The position numbers and the translations under genes are program-made. Below are positions 24,267-33,048 of a stretch of 64,000 nucleotides of DNA, piece by piece. The notes beneath the pieces are model-generated. The model was not told the origin of the DNA and searched no databases. It saw only the letters and a program-made list of their open reading frames with translations. The stretch is from CBDANW01 sp965197825 (lineage in GTDB: Bacteria; Acidobacteriota; Vicinamibacteria; Marinacidobacterales; DATDRI01), in contig CBDANW010000002.1 of assembly GCA_965197825.1 (NCBI GenBank), positions 1,054,001 through 1,118,000 of the forward strand. The letters are read 5' to 3'. Each line of letters opens with the position of its first letter. Positions within the stretch are counted from its first letter, which is position 1.

Positions 24267-25023
24267 CTGCCGGGTGAGATCGACTCAAGACCCACGGCCC
24301 CTCCTCGGTGACCGCCACGGAACGCTCGAAATGTGCCGATAGACTCCCGTCCATTGTCACCACCGTCCAGTTGTCCGACAGCGTCTTCACGAAATGCGCG
24401 CCCACGTTCACCATCGGCTCGATGGCCAACGCCATGCCCGACAGTAACCGCGGCCCCTTCCCCGGATCGCCATAGTTGGGCACCTGGGGATCTTCGTGCA
24501 GCGCGGTTCCGATTCCGTGACCGACGAAGTCCCGCACCACGGAGAATCCTTGACTCTCGACGTAGCTCTGGACCGCATGACCGATGTCGGAAACTCGATT
24601 GCCCACCTTCATGGCCTCGATGCCCTTGTTGAGCGCGGTCTCCGTGACCTCGATCAGTTTCTTGAGAGACTCCGAGATCTCGCCCACCGCGACCGTCACC
24701 GCACCGTCTCCGTAGAATCCTTCCACCACCGATCCGAGATCCAGGCTCACCAGGTCACCCTCGCGAATGACCTTCTTCGACGAAGGGATGCCGTGCACGA
24801 CCTCGTCGTTGATGGAAACGCACAGGGTCGCCGGAAAACCGCGGTATCCCTTGAAGGCCGGCTCTGCGCCTGCATGGCGAATGCTCCGCTCCGCCATCCG
24901 ATCCAGATCCGCCGTGGTCATACCGGGCTCCAGGGACTCGCTGAGCTCGTCCAAAACCTGAACTACCAGCATGTTAGCCTGGTGCATCTTTTCGAGCTCG
25001 GCCTCGGATCGGCGAACGATCAT
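24250..25023 (-). CDS. map: Methionine aminopeptidase, type I
   Basis: A 257-residue enzyme that removes the initiator Met. Metal ligands are in VSLDLGSVVEGFYGDGA (two Asp; the usual VxxDxG reads SLDLG), DFVGHGIGTALHEDP (His), AIEPMVNVG (Glu) and HFERSVAVTEEGP (Glu). The N-terminal SH3-like extension of other types is absent. It overlaps adk by 4 nt and infA by 17 nt. Confidence 0.97.
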   Translation of the reverse strand: MIVRRSEAELEKMHQANMLVVQVLDELSESLEPGMTTADLDRMAERSIRHAGAEPAFKGYRGFPATLCVSINDEVVHGIPSSKKVIREGDLVSLDLGSVVEGFYGDGAVTVAVGEISESLKKLIEVTETALNKGIEAMKVGNRVSDIGHAVQSYVESQGFSVVRDFVGHGIGTALHEDPQVPNYGDPGKGPRLLSGMALAIEPMVNVGAHFVKTLSDNWTVVTMDGSLSAHFERSVAVTEEGPWVLSRSHPAGGNGA

Positions 25024-25685
25024 GACCTACCGCCCTCCTCGGCCTTCTGTCCCACGAGTGAGGAGACCCGGTCGAAAACCTCTTGAGGAGTTCCCTGACC
25101 GTCGACATTGGCCGCTCGGTCTCCATAATAGTCGAGCAAGGGGCGCGTCTGTCGGTCGTAGACCGCCAGGCGCTGCCGCACCGTGCTTTCCTCGTCGTCG
25201 GCTCGCTGAACCAGCTTCTGGCCACAGGCGTCGCACACATCCGGTTTCTTGGGAGGCTGCGCATGCACGTTGAAGACCGCCTTGCAGTTGGGACAGCTCC
25301 TCCGGCCGGAGATCCGCCTCACGAGCTCTTCTCTATCGACTTCGATGTTCGCGACGACAACCAGTGGCTCCGAGCGCTCGTCCATCAGACGTTGCAGTGA
25401 ACGCGCTTGAGGGAGTGTACGCGGGTATCCGTCCAGGACGTAACCCCGCGCGGCATCGTCCCGAGCCAGCCGCTCGCGAATGATGCCCAGCATGATCTCG
25501 TCACTGACCAATTCCCCAGCCTCCATGACCTTCTTCGCTTCCAGGCCCAGCCGCGTCCCATCCGTGACGGCCTGACGAAGGATGTCTCCGGTCGATATAT
25601 GCGGCACTTTCAGCTCGTCTGCGAGCTTCTCCGCCTGAGTGCCCTTGCCGGCGCCGGGAGGTCCCAGGAGAATCAACCTCAACAC
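25020..25685 (-). CDS. adk: Adenylate kinase, zinc-lid form
   Basis: A 221-residue kinase interconverting ATP, ADP and AMP. The P-loop is GPPGAGKGTQ, the AMP-binding region HISTGDILRQAV and the hinge GYVLDGYPRTLPQA. The lid carries four Cys (CPNC ... CDACG), so it binds structural zinc. It sits 20 nt after secY, a very common arrangement. Confidence 0.98.
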   Translation of the reverse strand: MLRLILLGPPGAGKGTQAEKLADELKVPHISTGDILRQAVTDGTRLGLEAKKVMEAGELVSDEIMLGIIRERLARDDAARGYVLDGYPRTLPQARSLQRLMDERSEPLVVVANIEVDREELVRRISGRRSCPNCKAVFNVHAQPPKKPDVCDACGQKLVQRADDEESTVRQRLAVYDRQTRPLLDYYGDRAANVDGQGTPQEVFDRVSSLVGQKAEEGGRS

Positions 25686-25705
25686 GGTATGTCTCCTCCC
25701 ACGCT

Positions 25706-27091
25706 CTAACCCCGCCTTCCGCGGATGCGGCCCCGCTTCATGAAGCCGTCGTAGTGACGCATGATGAGCTGACTCTCGATCTGCTGGACCGTGTCCATCG
25801 CTACGCCGACGACAATTAGAAGCGAAGTACCCCCGAAGTAGAACGTCACGTTCAACCCCTCGGTGATGAACGTCGGAAAAATCGAGTCCAAGAAAGGACC
25901 GATCACCGGGATGGGGGCGACTTTGAACCCCGCGAGCAAGAACTCGGGCAACACGGCTACCGCGGCGAGATACAGAGCGCCACCCATGGTCAGGCGGGTG
26001 AGGATCGCATCGATGTACTCCGCCGTGCGTTTTCCGGGTCGAATTCCAGGAATGTAACCGCCGTACTTCCGCATGTTGTCCGCGACGTCATTGGGATTGA
26101 AAATGATTGCGGTATAGAAGTAACAAAAGAAAACGATGGCCGTCACGTACATAAGCGTGTAGAGCGGCATCCCCCAGGCCAGTTGTGTGGCGATGTTAGT
26201 CATCCAAGGGCTATTGGGGAACAACGACGCGAATGTCTGCGGCAACGCGATAATAGAGCTAGCAAAGATCACGGGGATGACGCCTCCCGTGTTGACGCGC
26301 AGCGGCAAATGGGTCGACTGCCCCTGGTACATCCTTCGCCCCACGACCCGTTTGGCATATTGAACCGGGATGCGTCTCTGACCCCGCTCCACGAACACGA
26401 TGGCCCCCACGACGGCGACCATGAACGCGGCGAGGACCAAGACCACTAGAATCGACTGTTGCCCCGTCTGGAGGTTGCGGAACGTGGTGACGATAGCCGA
26501 CGGAAATCCGACCACGATCCCCGCAAAGATCAGCAAAGACATACCGTTACCCACGCCGCGCTCGGTGATTTGCTCTCCCAGCCACATGATGAAGACAGTG
26601 CCGGCAGTGAGCGTGAGCACGGTCATGAGCGTAAAGGCCAGGCCGGGGTTGCTCACCAGAGTAATCCCACCGGTCAGTGAGGTCTTCTGGAGAAACGCGG
26701 CAATCCCAGCCGACTGAACGACGCTCAACAAGACGGTGCCGTAACGCGTGTACTGCGTGATCTTCCGCCGGCCCAGCTCACCTTCCTTCGACAGCTTCTC
26801 GAGATAGGGCCACACGACCGTCAGAAGCTGCAGGATGATAGAGGCGCTAATGTAAGGCATGATCCCGAGGGCAAACACAGTGACCTTGGAGAGGTTGCCG
26901 CCGGAGAACATGTCCACGAAGCCGAACCATGTGTCGCGATTTTGCTCGAAGAAATCGGTAAGAGCCGTGGCATCCACACCGGGGGTGGGAACGTGATTGC
27001 CCAGGCGATAAACCGCGAGCATCGCGAGGGTAAACAACACCCGACCCCTCAAATCGGGGATGCGGAAAATATTCTTCAGGCTCTCGATCAA
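25706..27091 (-). CDS. secY: SecY, preprotein translocase channel subunit
   Basis: A 461-residue membrane protein with ten predicted helices. Conserved segments include GNHVPTPGVDATAL, the FALGIMPYISASIILQLL helix, GITLVSNPGLAF, ERGQRRIPVQYAKRVVGRRM in the cytosolic loop, NPNDVADNMRKYGGYIPGIR and GTSLLIVVGVAMDTVQQIES. It forms the SecYEG pore with SecE (52787-53005). Its start overlaps rplO by 4 nt. Confidence 0.98.
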   Translation of the reverse strand: MIESLKNIFRIPDLRGRVLFTLAMLAVYRLGNHVPTPGVDATALTDFFEQNRDTWFGFVDMFSGGNLSKVTVFALGIMPYISASIILQLLTVVWPYLEKLSKEGELGRRKITQYTRYGTVLLSVVQSAGIAAFLQKTSLTGGITLVSNPGLAFTLMTVLTLTAGTVFIMWLGEQITERGVGNGMSLLIFAGIVVGFPSAIVTTFRNLQTGQQSILVVLVLAAFMVAVVGAIVFVERGQRRIPVQYAKRVVGRRMYQGQSTHLPLRVNTGGVIPVIFASSIIALPQTFASLFPNSPWMTNIATQLAWGMPLYTLMYVTAIVFFCYFYTAIIFNPNDVADNMRKYGGYIPGIRPGKRTAEYIDAILTRLTMGGALYLAAVAVLPEFLLAGFKVAPIPVIGPFLDSIFPTFITEGLNVTFYFGGTSLLIVVGVAMDTVQQIESQLIMRHYDGFMKRGRIRGRRG

Positions 27092-27534
27092 GAGGGCAAT
27101 ACCTCCACCCTGCCTCCAGCAGCCTCGATCTTTGCCTTCGCCCCGGCGCTGAACTGATGGGCCTGAACCACCAGCTTCTTTTTCAGCTCGCCATCGCCCA
27201 ACACCTTCACCCGATCACCCGACTTGTCGATGAGCCCGCTCGACATCAATAGATCCGGCGTGACGACCGTCTCTTCGGGAAAGCGGTTCAGCTCACGCAC
27301 GTTCACGTTGGCAACTTCCTTGGCAAAGATATTCGTGAACCCTCGCTTCGGCACACGCCGGATGAGGGGCATCTGGCCACCCTCGAATCCGTAGCGAAGC
27401 GAATAGCCCGAGCGCGACCTAGCACCCTTGGAGCCCCGGCCCGCCGTCTTGCCGGTGCCCGAACCGGGCCCCCGGCCTACGCGCCTTTTCGACCGCACCG
27501 CCCCCGGTGCCGGTTTCAATTTGTCCAATTCCAT
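27088..27534 (-). CDS. rplO: Ribosomal protein L15
   Basis: A 148-residue large-subunit assembly protein (MELDKLKPAPGAVRSKRRVG, GRGPGSGTGKTAGRGSKGA, FEGGQMPLIRRVPKRGF, IEAAGGRVEVL). The Gly/Arg-rich N-terminus threads into rRNA. It is followed directly by secY. Confidence 0.98.
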   Translation of the reverse strand: MELDKLKPAPGAVRSKRRVGRGPGSGTGKTAGRGSKGARSRSGYSLRYGFEGGQMPLIRRVPKRGFTNIFAKEVANVNVRELNRFPEETVVTPDLLMSSGLIDKSGDRVKVLGDGELKKKLVVQAHQFSAGAKAKIEAAGGRVEVLPS

Positions 27535-27577
27535 TGTTCGTCCTTAGGGCTTAGCTCGGCTTAGATCTGGCTTAGGC

Positions 27578-27976
27578 TCAACCCAAAATGGTCACGAGGT
27601 GGGGCACTTTGGCCACCATCCCTCGAATCTCTCTCGTGTCCATACGCTCGACCGTCTGGTTCAACCGCCTGAGCCCGAGCCCTGCTACCACCGCTCGTTG
27701 ATGCGGGGTCCTCCCAATCAGGCTTCGCACCAGCTTGACCTGAATCGTTCCGGAAACCTTTCCTGCAGGCTCGCTCTTGCGCGCCGTAGCGACGAGCCTA
27801 GCAGGCTTGGCAGGCGCGGCAGGCTTGGCGGGCTTGGCGGGTTTAGCAGGCTTAGGAGCCGTAGCGGGCTTCGCCCGGGTCGTCTTGCTCGCGGCCTCCC
27901 TGGCGGGTGTTTTCTTGGTGGTCGCCTTGGTCTTTTTCGTCTGGCGACTGGACGTCTTCTTTTTCGACTCCGTCAT
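27578..27976 (-). CDS. rpmD: Ribosomal protein L30 with long N-terminal extension
   Basis: A 132-residue protein, about twice the usual 58-62. The L30 core is at about 75-132 (IQVKLVRSLIGRTPHQRAVV, GLGLRRLNQTVERMDTREIR, VPHLVTILG). Residues 1-74 are Lys/Thr-rich, then repeat PAK/KPA triplets (KPAKPAKPAKPAAPAKPAR). The annotated ATG is supported because it lies 3 nt after rpsE; no other start gives the core a tighter fit to the operon. The extension is probably disordered. Confidence 0.93.
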   Translation of the reverse strand: MTESKKKTSSRQTKKTKATTKKTPAREAASKTTRAKPATAPKPAKPAKPAKPAAPAKPARLVATARKSEPAGKVSGTIQVKLVRSLIGRTPHQRAVVAGLGLRRLNQTVERMDTREIRGMVAKVPHLVTILG

Positions 27977-27979
27977 GGC

Positions 27980-28492
27980 CTACCCCATCACCTCCGAAAG
28001 CTCCTTGCCTCGTAAACGGGCCACTTCCTCAGGATCGCGAAGCTGGGTAAGCCCCTCCATCGTCGCCTTCACCACGTTGTGCGGGTTCGCGGTCCCCAGC
28101 GATTTGGTGAGGATGTCCTTGATACCTGCTTGCTCGACGACGGCACGCACCGCTCCTCCCGCGATGACACCGGTTCCTTCGGGAGCCGGCTTCAGCAAGA
28201 CCCGGCCCGCCCCGAAACGGCCGGTGACGATATGCGGAATCGTCGAGCCCGCAAGGGGAACGCGCACTAGATTCTTCTTCGCGATTTCAATCCCCTTGCG
28301 AATCGCCGAGGGCACTTCCTTGGCCTTTCCCATTCCGTAGCCCACGTGACCAGCGCCATCTCCCACGACAACCAGCGCACTGAACGAGAGGTTCTTCCCT
28401 CCCTTGACGACCTTGGTGACTCGGTTAATGTTGACGACTTGATCCTTTAGTTCCAGTGAACCCGCGTCGATCTTTTTTCCACGTAGCTGCAT
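27980..28492 (-). CDS. rpsE: Ribosomal protein S5
   Basis: A 170-residue protein with a dsRNA-binding-like N-terminal domain (VVNINRVTKVVKGGKNLSFS, VVVGDGAGHVGYGMGKAKEV) and a C-terminal S5 domain (GTGVIAGGAVRAVVEQAGIK). It contributes to decoding fidelity. It follows rplR by 8 nt. Confidence 0.98.
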   Translation of the reverse strand: MQLRGKKIDAGSLELKDQVVNINRVTKVVKGGKNLSFSALVVVGDGAGHVGYGMGKAKEVPSAIRKGIEIAKKNLVRVPLAGSTIPHIVTGRFGAGRVLLKPAPEGTGVIAGGAVRAVVEQAGIKDILTKSLGTANPHNVVKATMEGLTQLRDPEEVARLRGKELSEVMG

Positions 28493-28500
28493 GAAGCTCC

Positions 28501-28860
28501 TTAGAACTTGAGGCCGCCTTCGCGCGCCGCTTCCGCCAGTGTCTCGACCCTGCCGTGGTACTTGAAACCGTTACGGTCGAAAACCACCTGCTCGATGCCC
28601 TTGTCCACGCTCCGACGGGCGATGAGCGTCCCGAGCTCGGTTGCAGCCTGCTTGTTGTGACCAGGCTTGCTCGGGAAATCCTTTTCCAAGCTGCTGGCAC
28701 TGACCAGCGTTCGGCTGGCTGAATCGTCGACCACTTGCGCATAGATATGCTTCAGGCTGCGATAGACGCAAAGCCGTGGACGCTCCGCCGTACCGAAGAT
28801 CTTGCGACGGATCCGATACTTGACCCGCTGCCGAACCTGGTGCCTCGTCTTGACCTTCAT
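28501..28860 (-). CDS. rplR: Ribosomal protein L18
   Basis: A 119-residue 5S rRNA-binding protein (RQRVKYRIRRKIFGTAERPR, LCVYRSLKHIYAQVVDDSAS, YHGRVETLAEAAREGGLKF). It is of normal length, 3 nt after rplF. Confidence 0.98.
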   Translation of the reverse strand: MKVKTRHQVRQRVKYRIRRKIFGTAERPRLCVYRSLKHIYAQVVDDSASRTLVSASSLEKDFPSKPGHNKQAATELGTLIARRSVDKGIEQVVFDRNGFKYHGRVETLAEAAREGGLKF

Positions 28861-28863
28861 GGT

Positions 28864-29403
28864 TTATGCCGCGCCAGTCTTGCCGGCTTTCTTCTTGAGC
28901 TGCTCACCCACGTAGCGAACCCCCTTCTGCTTGTAGGGATCGGGCTTACGAAGTGCGCGCATGCGGGCCGCCACCTGGCCGACCAGCTGTTTGTCGGGTC
29001 CCGAGACCGTGATTCGGGTCTGCTTTTCGACGTCCACCTTGATGTCGTTCGGGATGTCGAACTCGATGGGATGCGAGTAGCCCAAGCTGAACACGACCTT
29101 CTTGCCTTCGACCAGTGCTCGGTAGCCAATCCCCACGATGTCCAGTTCTTTCGAGAAACCCTGGGAGACCCCGTGCACCGCGTTCGCCACGAGCGTGCGG
29201 GTGAGCCCCCAAAAAGGTGCCAGCTCGCTGGACTCTCGTTCCGGGACCGCGCGGAGCTCGCCATCGTTCTTTTCGATCCGCACTCCCTTCACTAACTGCG
29301 TAACCAACTTGCCCTTCGGTCCTTCCACCTCCACGCGATCATCCTGGAGGTTGACCTTGACCCCTTCGGGAATGGGAATGGGTTTACGACCGATCCGAGA
29401 CAT
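28864..29403 (-). CDS. rplF: Ribosomal protein L6
   Basis: A 179-residue protein with two tandem L6 domains: SRIGRKPIPIPEGVKVNLQD at the start, VGIGYRALVEGKKVVFSLGY in the middle, and the signature RKPDPYKQKGVRYVGE at the end. It sits near the factor-binding site. Confidence 0.98.
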   Translation of the reverse strand: MSRIGRKPIPIPEGVKVNLQDDRVEVEGPKGKLVTQLVKGVRIEKNDGELRAVPERESSELAPFWGLTRTLVANAVHGVSQGFSKELDIVGIGYRALVEGKKVVFSLGYSHPIEFDIPNDIKVDVEKQTRITVSGPDKQLVGQVAARMRALRKPDPYKQKGVRYVGEQLKKKAGKTGAA

Positions 29404-29409
29404 GCCTTA

Positions 29410-29805
29410 TCACCAAACGTTGCAGAGTATTTCGCCGCCGACGCCTACTTGTCGCGCCTGCTTGCCCGTCATGACGCCGCGAGCCGTTGAAATAATGTTG
29501 ATGCCCAATCCCGCTTGAACCTTGGGAATATCGTCCTTGCGGCAGTAGATGCGGCAACCGGGCTTCGATATGCGTCGAAGACCCCGGATGACGTCTTCAC
29601 CGCCGCCGCCTTTGCGTAAGAAAACGCGGAGCACACCCTGGTGCTCGTTCTGAATGAACTTGTAGTTCTGGATGTACCCTTCTTCCTTGAGGACCCGAGC
29701 GATTTCCTGCTTCAGGTTGGACCCCGGCATGTCGACTTTCGTAAGGCCAGCCTGGAGCCCGTTGCGAATCCGGGTGAGCATGTCGGCAATCGGATCGGTC
29801 ATCAT
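29410..29805 (-). CDS. rpsH: Ribosomal protein S8
   Basis: A 131-residue protein starting MMTDPIADMLTRIRNGLQAG at ATG 29805 behind GGGAGA; ATG 29802 is equivalent, and a longer in-frame reading is not homologous. The conserved end RGVMTGKQARQVGVGGEILC is intact. It binds 16S helix 21 and, in E. coli, represses the spc operon. Confidence 0.97.
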   Translation of the reverse strand: MMTDPIADMLTRIRNGLQAGLTKVDMPGSNLKQEIARVLKEEGYIQNYKFIQNEHQGVLRVFLRKGGGGEDVIRGLRRISKPGCRIYCRKDDIPKVQAGLGINIISTARGVMTGKQARQVGVGGEILCNVW

Positions 29806-29818
29806 GACGCCTATCTCC

Positions 29819-30004
29819 CTACCAACTCGACTTGACGAGACCGGGTATCTCCCCGGCGAGGGCGAGCTTGCGAAAACAAAGTCGACACATCTGAAACTTG
29901 CGGAGAAACGCCCGTGGCCTGCCACAGATGTGGCAGCGGCTGTTCTTCCGAACCGCGTACTTGGGACTGCGGCGCATCTTGGCTATGGATGATTTTTTCG
30001 CCAC
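29819..30004 (-). CDS. rpsN: Ribosomal protein S14, type Z (zinc-binding)
   Basis: A 61-residue short S14. Four Cys in CHICGRP and MCRLCFRK bind zinc, and the end GEIPGLVKSSW is the family signature. It lies 12 nt after rplE. Confidence 0.97.
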   Translation of the reverse strand: MAKKSSIAKMRRSPKYAVRKNSRCHICGRPRAFLRKFQMCRLCFRKLALAGEIPGLVKSSW

Positions 30005-30016
30005 GCTCGATCCTCT

Positions 30017-30565
30017 CTACTCGGCCTGCCGACGGAACGGCATACCCAAAAGCTCCAGCAAACGCCGGGCACCCTGGTCGTTTCCCGCCGATGTGCAAAA
30101 AGTCACGTTCATTCCCCGTGTGCTGTCGACGTGGGAATAATCGATCTCCGGAAATATCAGCTGATCCTTCAAGCCCAAGGTGAAATTGCCGCGCCCATCG
30201 AACGACCGAACCGGAACGCCCCGAAAATCACGCACCCTGGGAAGGGCGATGTTGAACAACCGATCGATGAACTCCCACATACGATCGCCACGGAGCGTCA
30301 CGCTGGTGCCCACCGGGTTACCTTCGCGAATCTTGAAAGAGGCTATCGACTTCTTGGCCCTTCTCATTTCGGGCTTCTGACCGGTGATACGTCCCAACTC
30401 CTCCATGGCCGCCTCGAGCGCCTTGATGTTTTGAGCACCCTCTCCCACGCCCATGTTCACGACGACCTTCTTCATACGGGGGACCGCCATGATGTTCTCG
30501 ATCCCCAAGTCCTTCTGTAGCTGCGACAGCACCGACTGGTGGTAATGTTCGCGCAGGCGACTCAT
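30017..30565 (-). CDS. rplE: Ribosomal protein L5
   Basis: The protein has 182 residues from ATG 30565, which overlaps the rplX stop by 4 nt. The ATGA overlap and homology (RLREHYHQSVLSQLQKDLGI) decide the start. PRMKKVVVNMGVGEGAQNIK, the KIREGNPVGTSVTLRGDRMW segment and DYSHVDSTRGMNVTFCTSA are canonical. It binds 5S rRNA. Confidence 0.97.
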   Translation of the reverse strand: MSRLREHYHQSVLSQLQKDLGIENIMAVPRMKKVVVNMGVGEGAQNIKALEAAMEELGRITGQKPEMRRAKKSIASFKIREGNPVGTSVTLRGDRMWEFIDRLFNIALPRVRDFRGVPVRSFDGRGNFTLGLKDQLIFPEIDYSHVDSTRGMNVTFCTSAGNDQGARRLLELLGMPFRRQAE

Positions 30566-30900
30566 TTGTCGATTACCCCTTCGCACTGATGGCAGACGCG
30601 CACCTTGCGGCCGTCGTTCAGCAACTTGTGCCGCGGCCTGGTCGGCCGGTCGCACTCGCTGCACACCACCATGAGGTTGCTCACGTCGATCGAACCTTCT
30701 CGCTCGACCAGCCCGCCCTTGATGTTCTGCTGCGGGTTGGGTCGCGTGTGCCGCTTGATCATGTTGATCCGCTCGACGATCGCCCGGTTTCGCTCGGGAA
30801 AGATTCTCAGAACCTTGCCTCTCTTTCCGCGATCCCGTCCGGCGATGACCATAACCTGGTCGTTCTTCCTTAGTCGGCTGGTTCGGTGTTGGAGTGACAC
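30562..30900 (-). CDS. rplX: Ribosomal protein L24
   Basis: A 112-residue KOW-domain protein (LRKNDQVMVIAGRDRGKRGK, VERINMIKRHTRPNPQQNIK, SNLMVVCSECDRPTR). It carries additional CxxC pairs (CSEC, CHQC), as in many bacteria. It initiates large-subunit assembly. Confidence 0.98.
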   Translation of the reverse strand: MSLQHRTSRLRKNDQVMVIAGRDRGKRGKVLRIFPERNRAIVERINMIKRHTRPNPQQNIKGGLVEREGSIDVSNLMVVCSECDRPTRPRHKLLNDGRKVRVCHQCEGVIDK

Positions 30901-30902
30901 GG

Positions 30903-31271
30903 CTACAAAACCTCCGGAGCTAAGGAGATAATCTTCATGAACTTCTTCTCTCTGAGCTCTCGGGCTACCGGCCCAAAGACTCGAGTTCCAATCGGCTCTC
31001 CCTGTTCGTCGATCAGAACAGCCGCGTTCGCATCGAACCGGATGTACGAGCCATCCCGACGACGATGCTCCTTGCGCGTCCTCACGATGACCGCCTTGAC
31101 CACCGTCCCCTTCTTCACCGTGCTTTCCGGCGTCGCCTCTTTGACCGAAGCCGTGATGACGTCACCCAGGCGAGCCACCCTACCCACACCTCCGCCCAAG
31201 GGGAGAATGCAGGCGATCCTCTTGGCGCCGGAGTTATCGGCAACGTCGAGAACGGTTTGCATCTGGATCAT
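30903..31271 (-). CDS. rplN: Ribosomal protein L14
   Basis: A 122-residue protein of exactly standard length (MIQMQTVLDVADNSGAKRIA, GDVITASVKEATPESTVKKG, NAAVLIDEQGEPIGTRVFGP). It lies at the subunit interface. Confidence 0.99.
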   Translation of the reverse strand: MIQMQTVLDVADNSGAKRIACILPLGGGVGRVARLGDVITASVKEATPESTVKKGTVVKAVIVRTRKEHRRRDGSYIRFDANAAVLIDEQGEPIGTRVFGPVARELREKKFMKIISLAPEVL

Positions 31272-31300
31272 GGGGTCTACTCGTCTACTCTTCTATGCAT

Positions 31301-31597
31301 CTACGCATCTATTTCAGGGGGGGAGCCGGCCGCGGGGGCCGCCTCTTCGTATACGGGAGATTTTTGGATGATTTCCGTCACCCGCCAGCGCTTCCGCTTC
31401 GACAGCGGTTGGCTCTCGACGATGCGCACGCGATCGCCTATTCGGCACCGGTTCTCTTCGTCGTGCGCCATGAAAGTGGACGTCTTCTTGAAGGTGCGCC
31501 GATACATGGAATGCTGAACCAATCGCTCGACGGAAACCACGACGGTCTTGTTCATCTTGTTGCTCGTCACAACTCCAACCTTGTTTGCCTTGGGCAT
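31301..31597 (-). CDS. rpsQ: Ribosomal protein S17
   Basis: A 98-residue OB-fold protein (GVVTSNKMNKTVVVSVERLV, TFMAHDEENRCRIGDRVRIV, ESQPLSKRKRWRVTEIIQKS), with a short extra C-terminal tail. It is a primary 16S binder. Confidence 0.97.
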   Translation of the reverse strand: MPKANKVGVVTSNKMNKTVVVSVERLVQHSMYRRTFKKTSTFMAHDEENRCRIGDRVRIVESQPLSKRKRWRVTEIIQKSPVYEEAAPAAGSPPEIDA

Positions 31598-31618
31598 CCG
31601 ATCTCTCTTGATTGATGT

Positions 31619-31864
31619 CTAGTTACTTACGGTACTATCTCGACTACCTGATTTACCTGCCTCACCCTTCGAGGCAGCCTTTTTCCTTTCGGCTCGAATC
31701 GTCTTCACCCGAGCCAGATCCTTGCGAGTGGCGCGCACCTTCCCGGTTTGATCGAGCTGTCCGGTCGCCTTTTGAATCCGCAGCCGAAAAACTTGCTCGT
31801 GCAGATCGCCTTCCTTCGTTTCCAGCTCCTCGTCACCGAGATCTCTAAACTTCTCCGGTTTCAT
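31619..31864 (-). CDS. rpmC: Ribosomal protein L29
   Basis: An 81-residue two-helix protein (EKFRDLGDEELETKEGDLHE, FRLRIQKATGQLDQTGKVRA, DLARVKTIRAERKKAASK). It lines the exit tunnel mouth and binds trigger factor with L23. Its start overlaps rplP by 4 nt. Confidence 0.95.
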   Translation of the reverse strand: MKPEKFRDLGDEELETKEGDLHEQVFRLRIQKATGQLDQTGKVRATRKDLARVKTIRAERKKAASKGEAGKSGSRDSTVSN

Positions 31865-32280
31865 CGCTGCGGCGTCTCCTCGAATCTGGCGGCAAACTTG
31901 GTACGAATGGGAAGCTTGTGTCCCGCCAAACGCATGGCTTCGCGGGCTACGTCCTCGGACACACCCTCCATCTCGTATAGAATGCGGCCCGGCCGCACCA
32001 CCGCCACCCAGTACTCAGGGCTGCCTTTTCCCTTTCCCATGCGGGTTTCTTGAGGCTTCTTGGTGACCGGCTTGTCCGGAAAGACCCGGATCCAGATTCG
32101 CCCGCTCCTCTTGATGAACCTGGTGATGGCGACACGCGCCGCTTCGATCTGGCGATCCGTCAGCCAGCAAGGCTCCATCGCCTTGAGGCCATAGTCTCCA
32201 AAGGCGACGGTGTGGCCGCGCCAAGCTTTCCCCTTCATGCGACCCCGCTGCTGCTTGCGATATTTGACCTTCTTTGGCAT
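31861..32280 (-). CDS. rplP: Ribosomal protein L16
   Basis: The protein has 139 residues from MPKKVKYRKQQRGRMKGKAW at ATG 32280; a second possible start lies two codons upstream. The conserved GDYGLKAMEPCWLTDRQIEA and MGKGKGSPEYWVAVVRPGRI segments are present. It positions A-site tRNA. Confidence 0.97.
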   Translation of the reverse strand: MPKKVKYRKQQRGRMKGKAWRGHTVAFGDYGLKAMEPCWLTDRQIEAARVAITRFIKRSGRIWIRVFPDKPVTKKPQETRMGKGKGSPEYWVAVVRPGRILYEMEGVSEDVAREAMRLAGHKLPIRTKFAARFEETPQR

Positions 32281-32292
32281 CAACATGAAGTG

Positions 32293-33030
32293 CTACTCCA
32301 TATCCTTCGCGGGCTTCGCGGGTTTCGCGGGCGGGGCCGCAGGCTCCGCCGGCTCTCCGGAGCGGGAACGCCGCCCGGGAATCTCCTCACGGAAGGCTGG
32401 TGCCACAGGAAACGCATCGCCTTTGTAGATCCAGCACTTGACTCCAATCTGTCCATAGGTCGTGAACGCTTCGGCGAATCCGTAGTCGATGTCGGCACGC
32501 AGCGTGTGGAGCGGCAGCTGACCGTTCAGGTACCACTCGGAACGAGCGATTTCCGCGCCGTTCAAACGACCCGAGCAACGAACCTTGACGCCGCGCGCGC
32601 CGAAACGCATCGTCGCGTCGACTGACTTTCGCATGGCACGACGAAACGCGATGCGCTTGACGAGCTGGAGCGCGATCGACTCCGCGACCAGCTGAGCATC
32701 GAGCTCCGGCTTGGGAACCTCGATGATATTGATGTAGACCTCGCGCTGCGTCCTGGCCTGCACGTCCGCCTTGAGCTTGTCGACCTCGGTGCCTTTGCGC
32801 CCGATGATGATTCCGGGTCTAGACGTGTGGATGTTGATTTTGAGCTTGTTGGCGGCTCGCTCGATTTCCACGCGCGACACGCCCGCATGCGAGAAACGAG
32901 ATTTAAGCGTGCGCTTCAGCTTGAGATCTTCATGCAGAAGCTTCCCGTAGTCCCGCTCCGCGTACCACCGCGATCGCCAGGTCTTGTTGTAGCCTAGCCG
33001 GAACCCGTACGGATGAACTTTGTGTCCCAT
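32293..33030 (-). CDS. rpsC: Ribosomal protein S3 with Pro/Ala-rich C-terminus
   Basis: A 245-residue protein. An N-terminal KH domain (SRPGIIIGRKGTEVDKLKAD) and a C-terminal S3 domain (AMRFGARGVKVRCSGRLNGA ignoring small changes; GFAEAFTTYGQIGVKCWIYK) are intact. The tail from about residue 215 ends PAEPAAPPAKPAKPAKDME, the same kind of repeat as in L30. It forms the mRNA entry tunnel. Confidence 0.97.
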   Translation of the reverse strand: MGHKVHPYGFRLGYNKTWRSRWYAERDYGKLLHEDLKLKRTLKSRFSHAGVSRVEIERAANKLKINIHTSRPGIIIGRKGTEVDKLKADVQARTQREVYINIIEVPKPELDAQLVAESIALQLVKRIAFRRAMRKSVDATMRFGARGVKVRCSGRLNGAEIARSEWYLNGQLPLHTLRADIDYGFAEAFTTYGQIGVKCWIYKGDAFPVAPAFREEIPGRRSRSGEPAEPAAPPAKPAKPAKDME

Positions 33031-33048
33031 CTATACTCCTATGGCTTG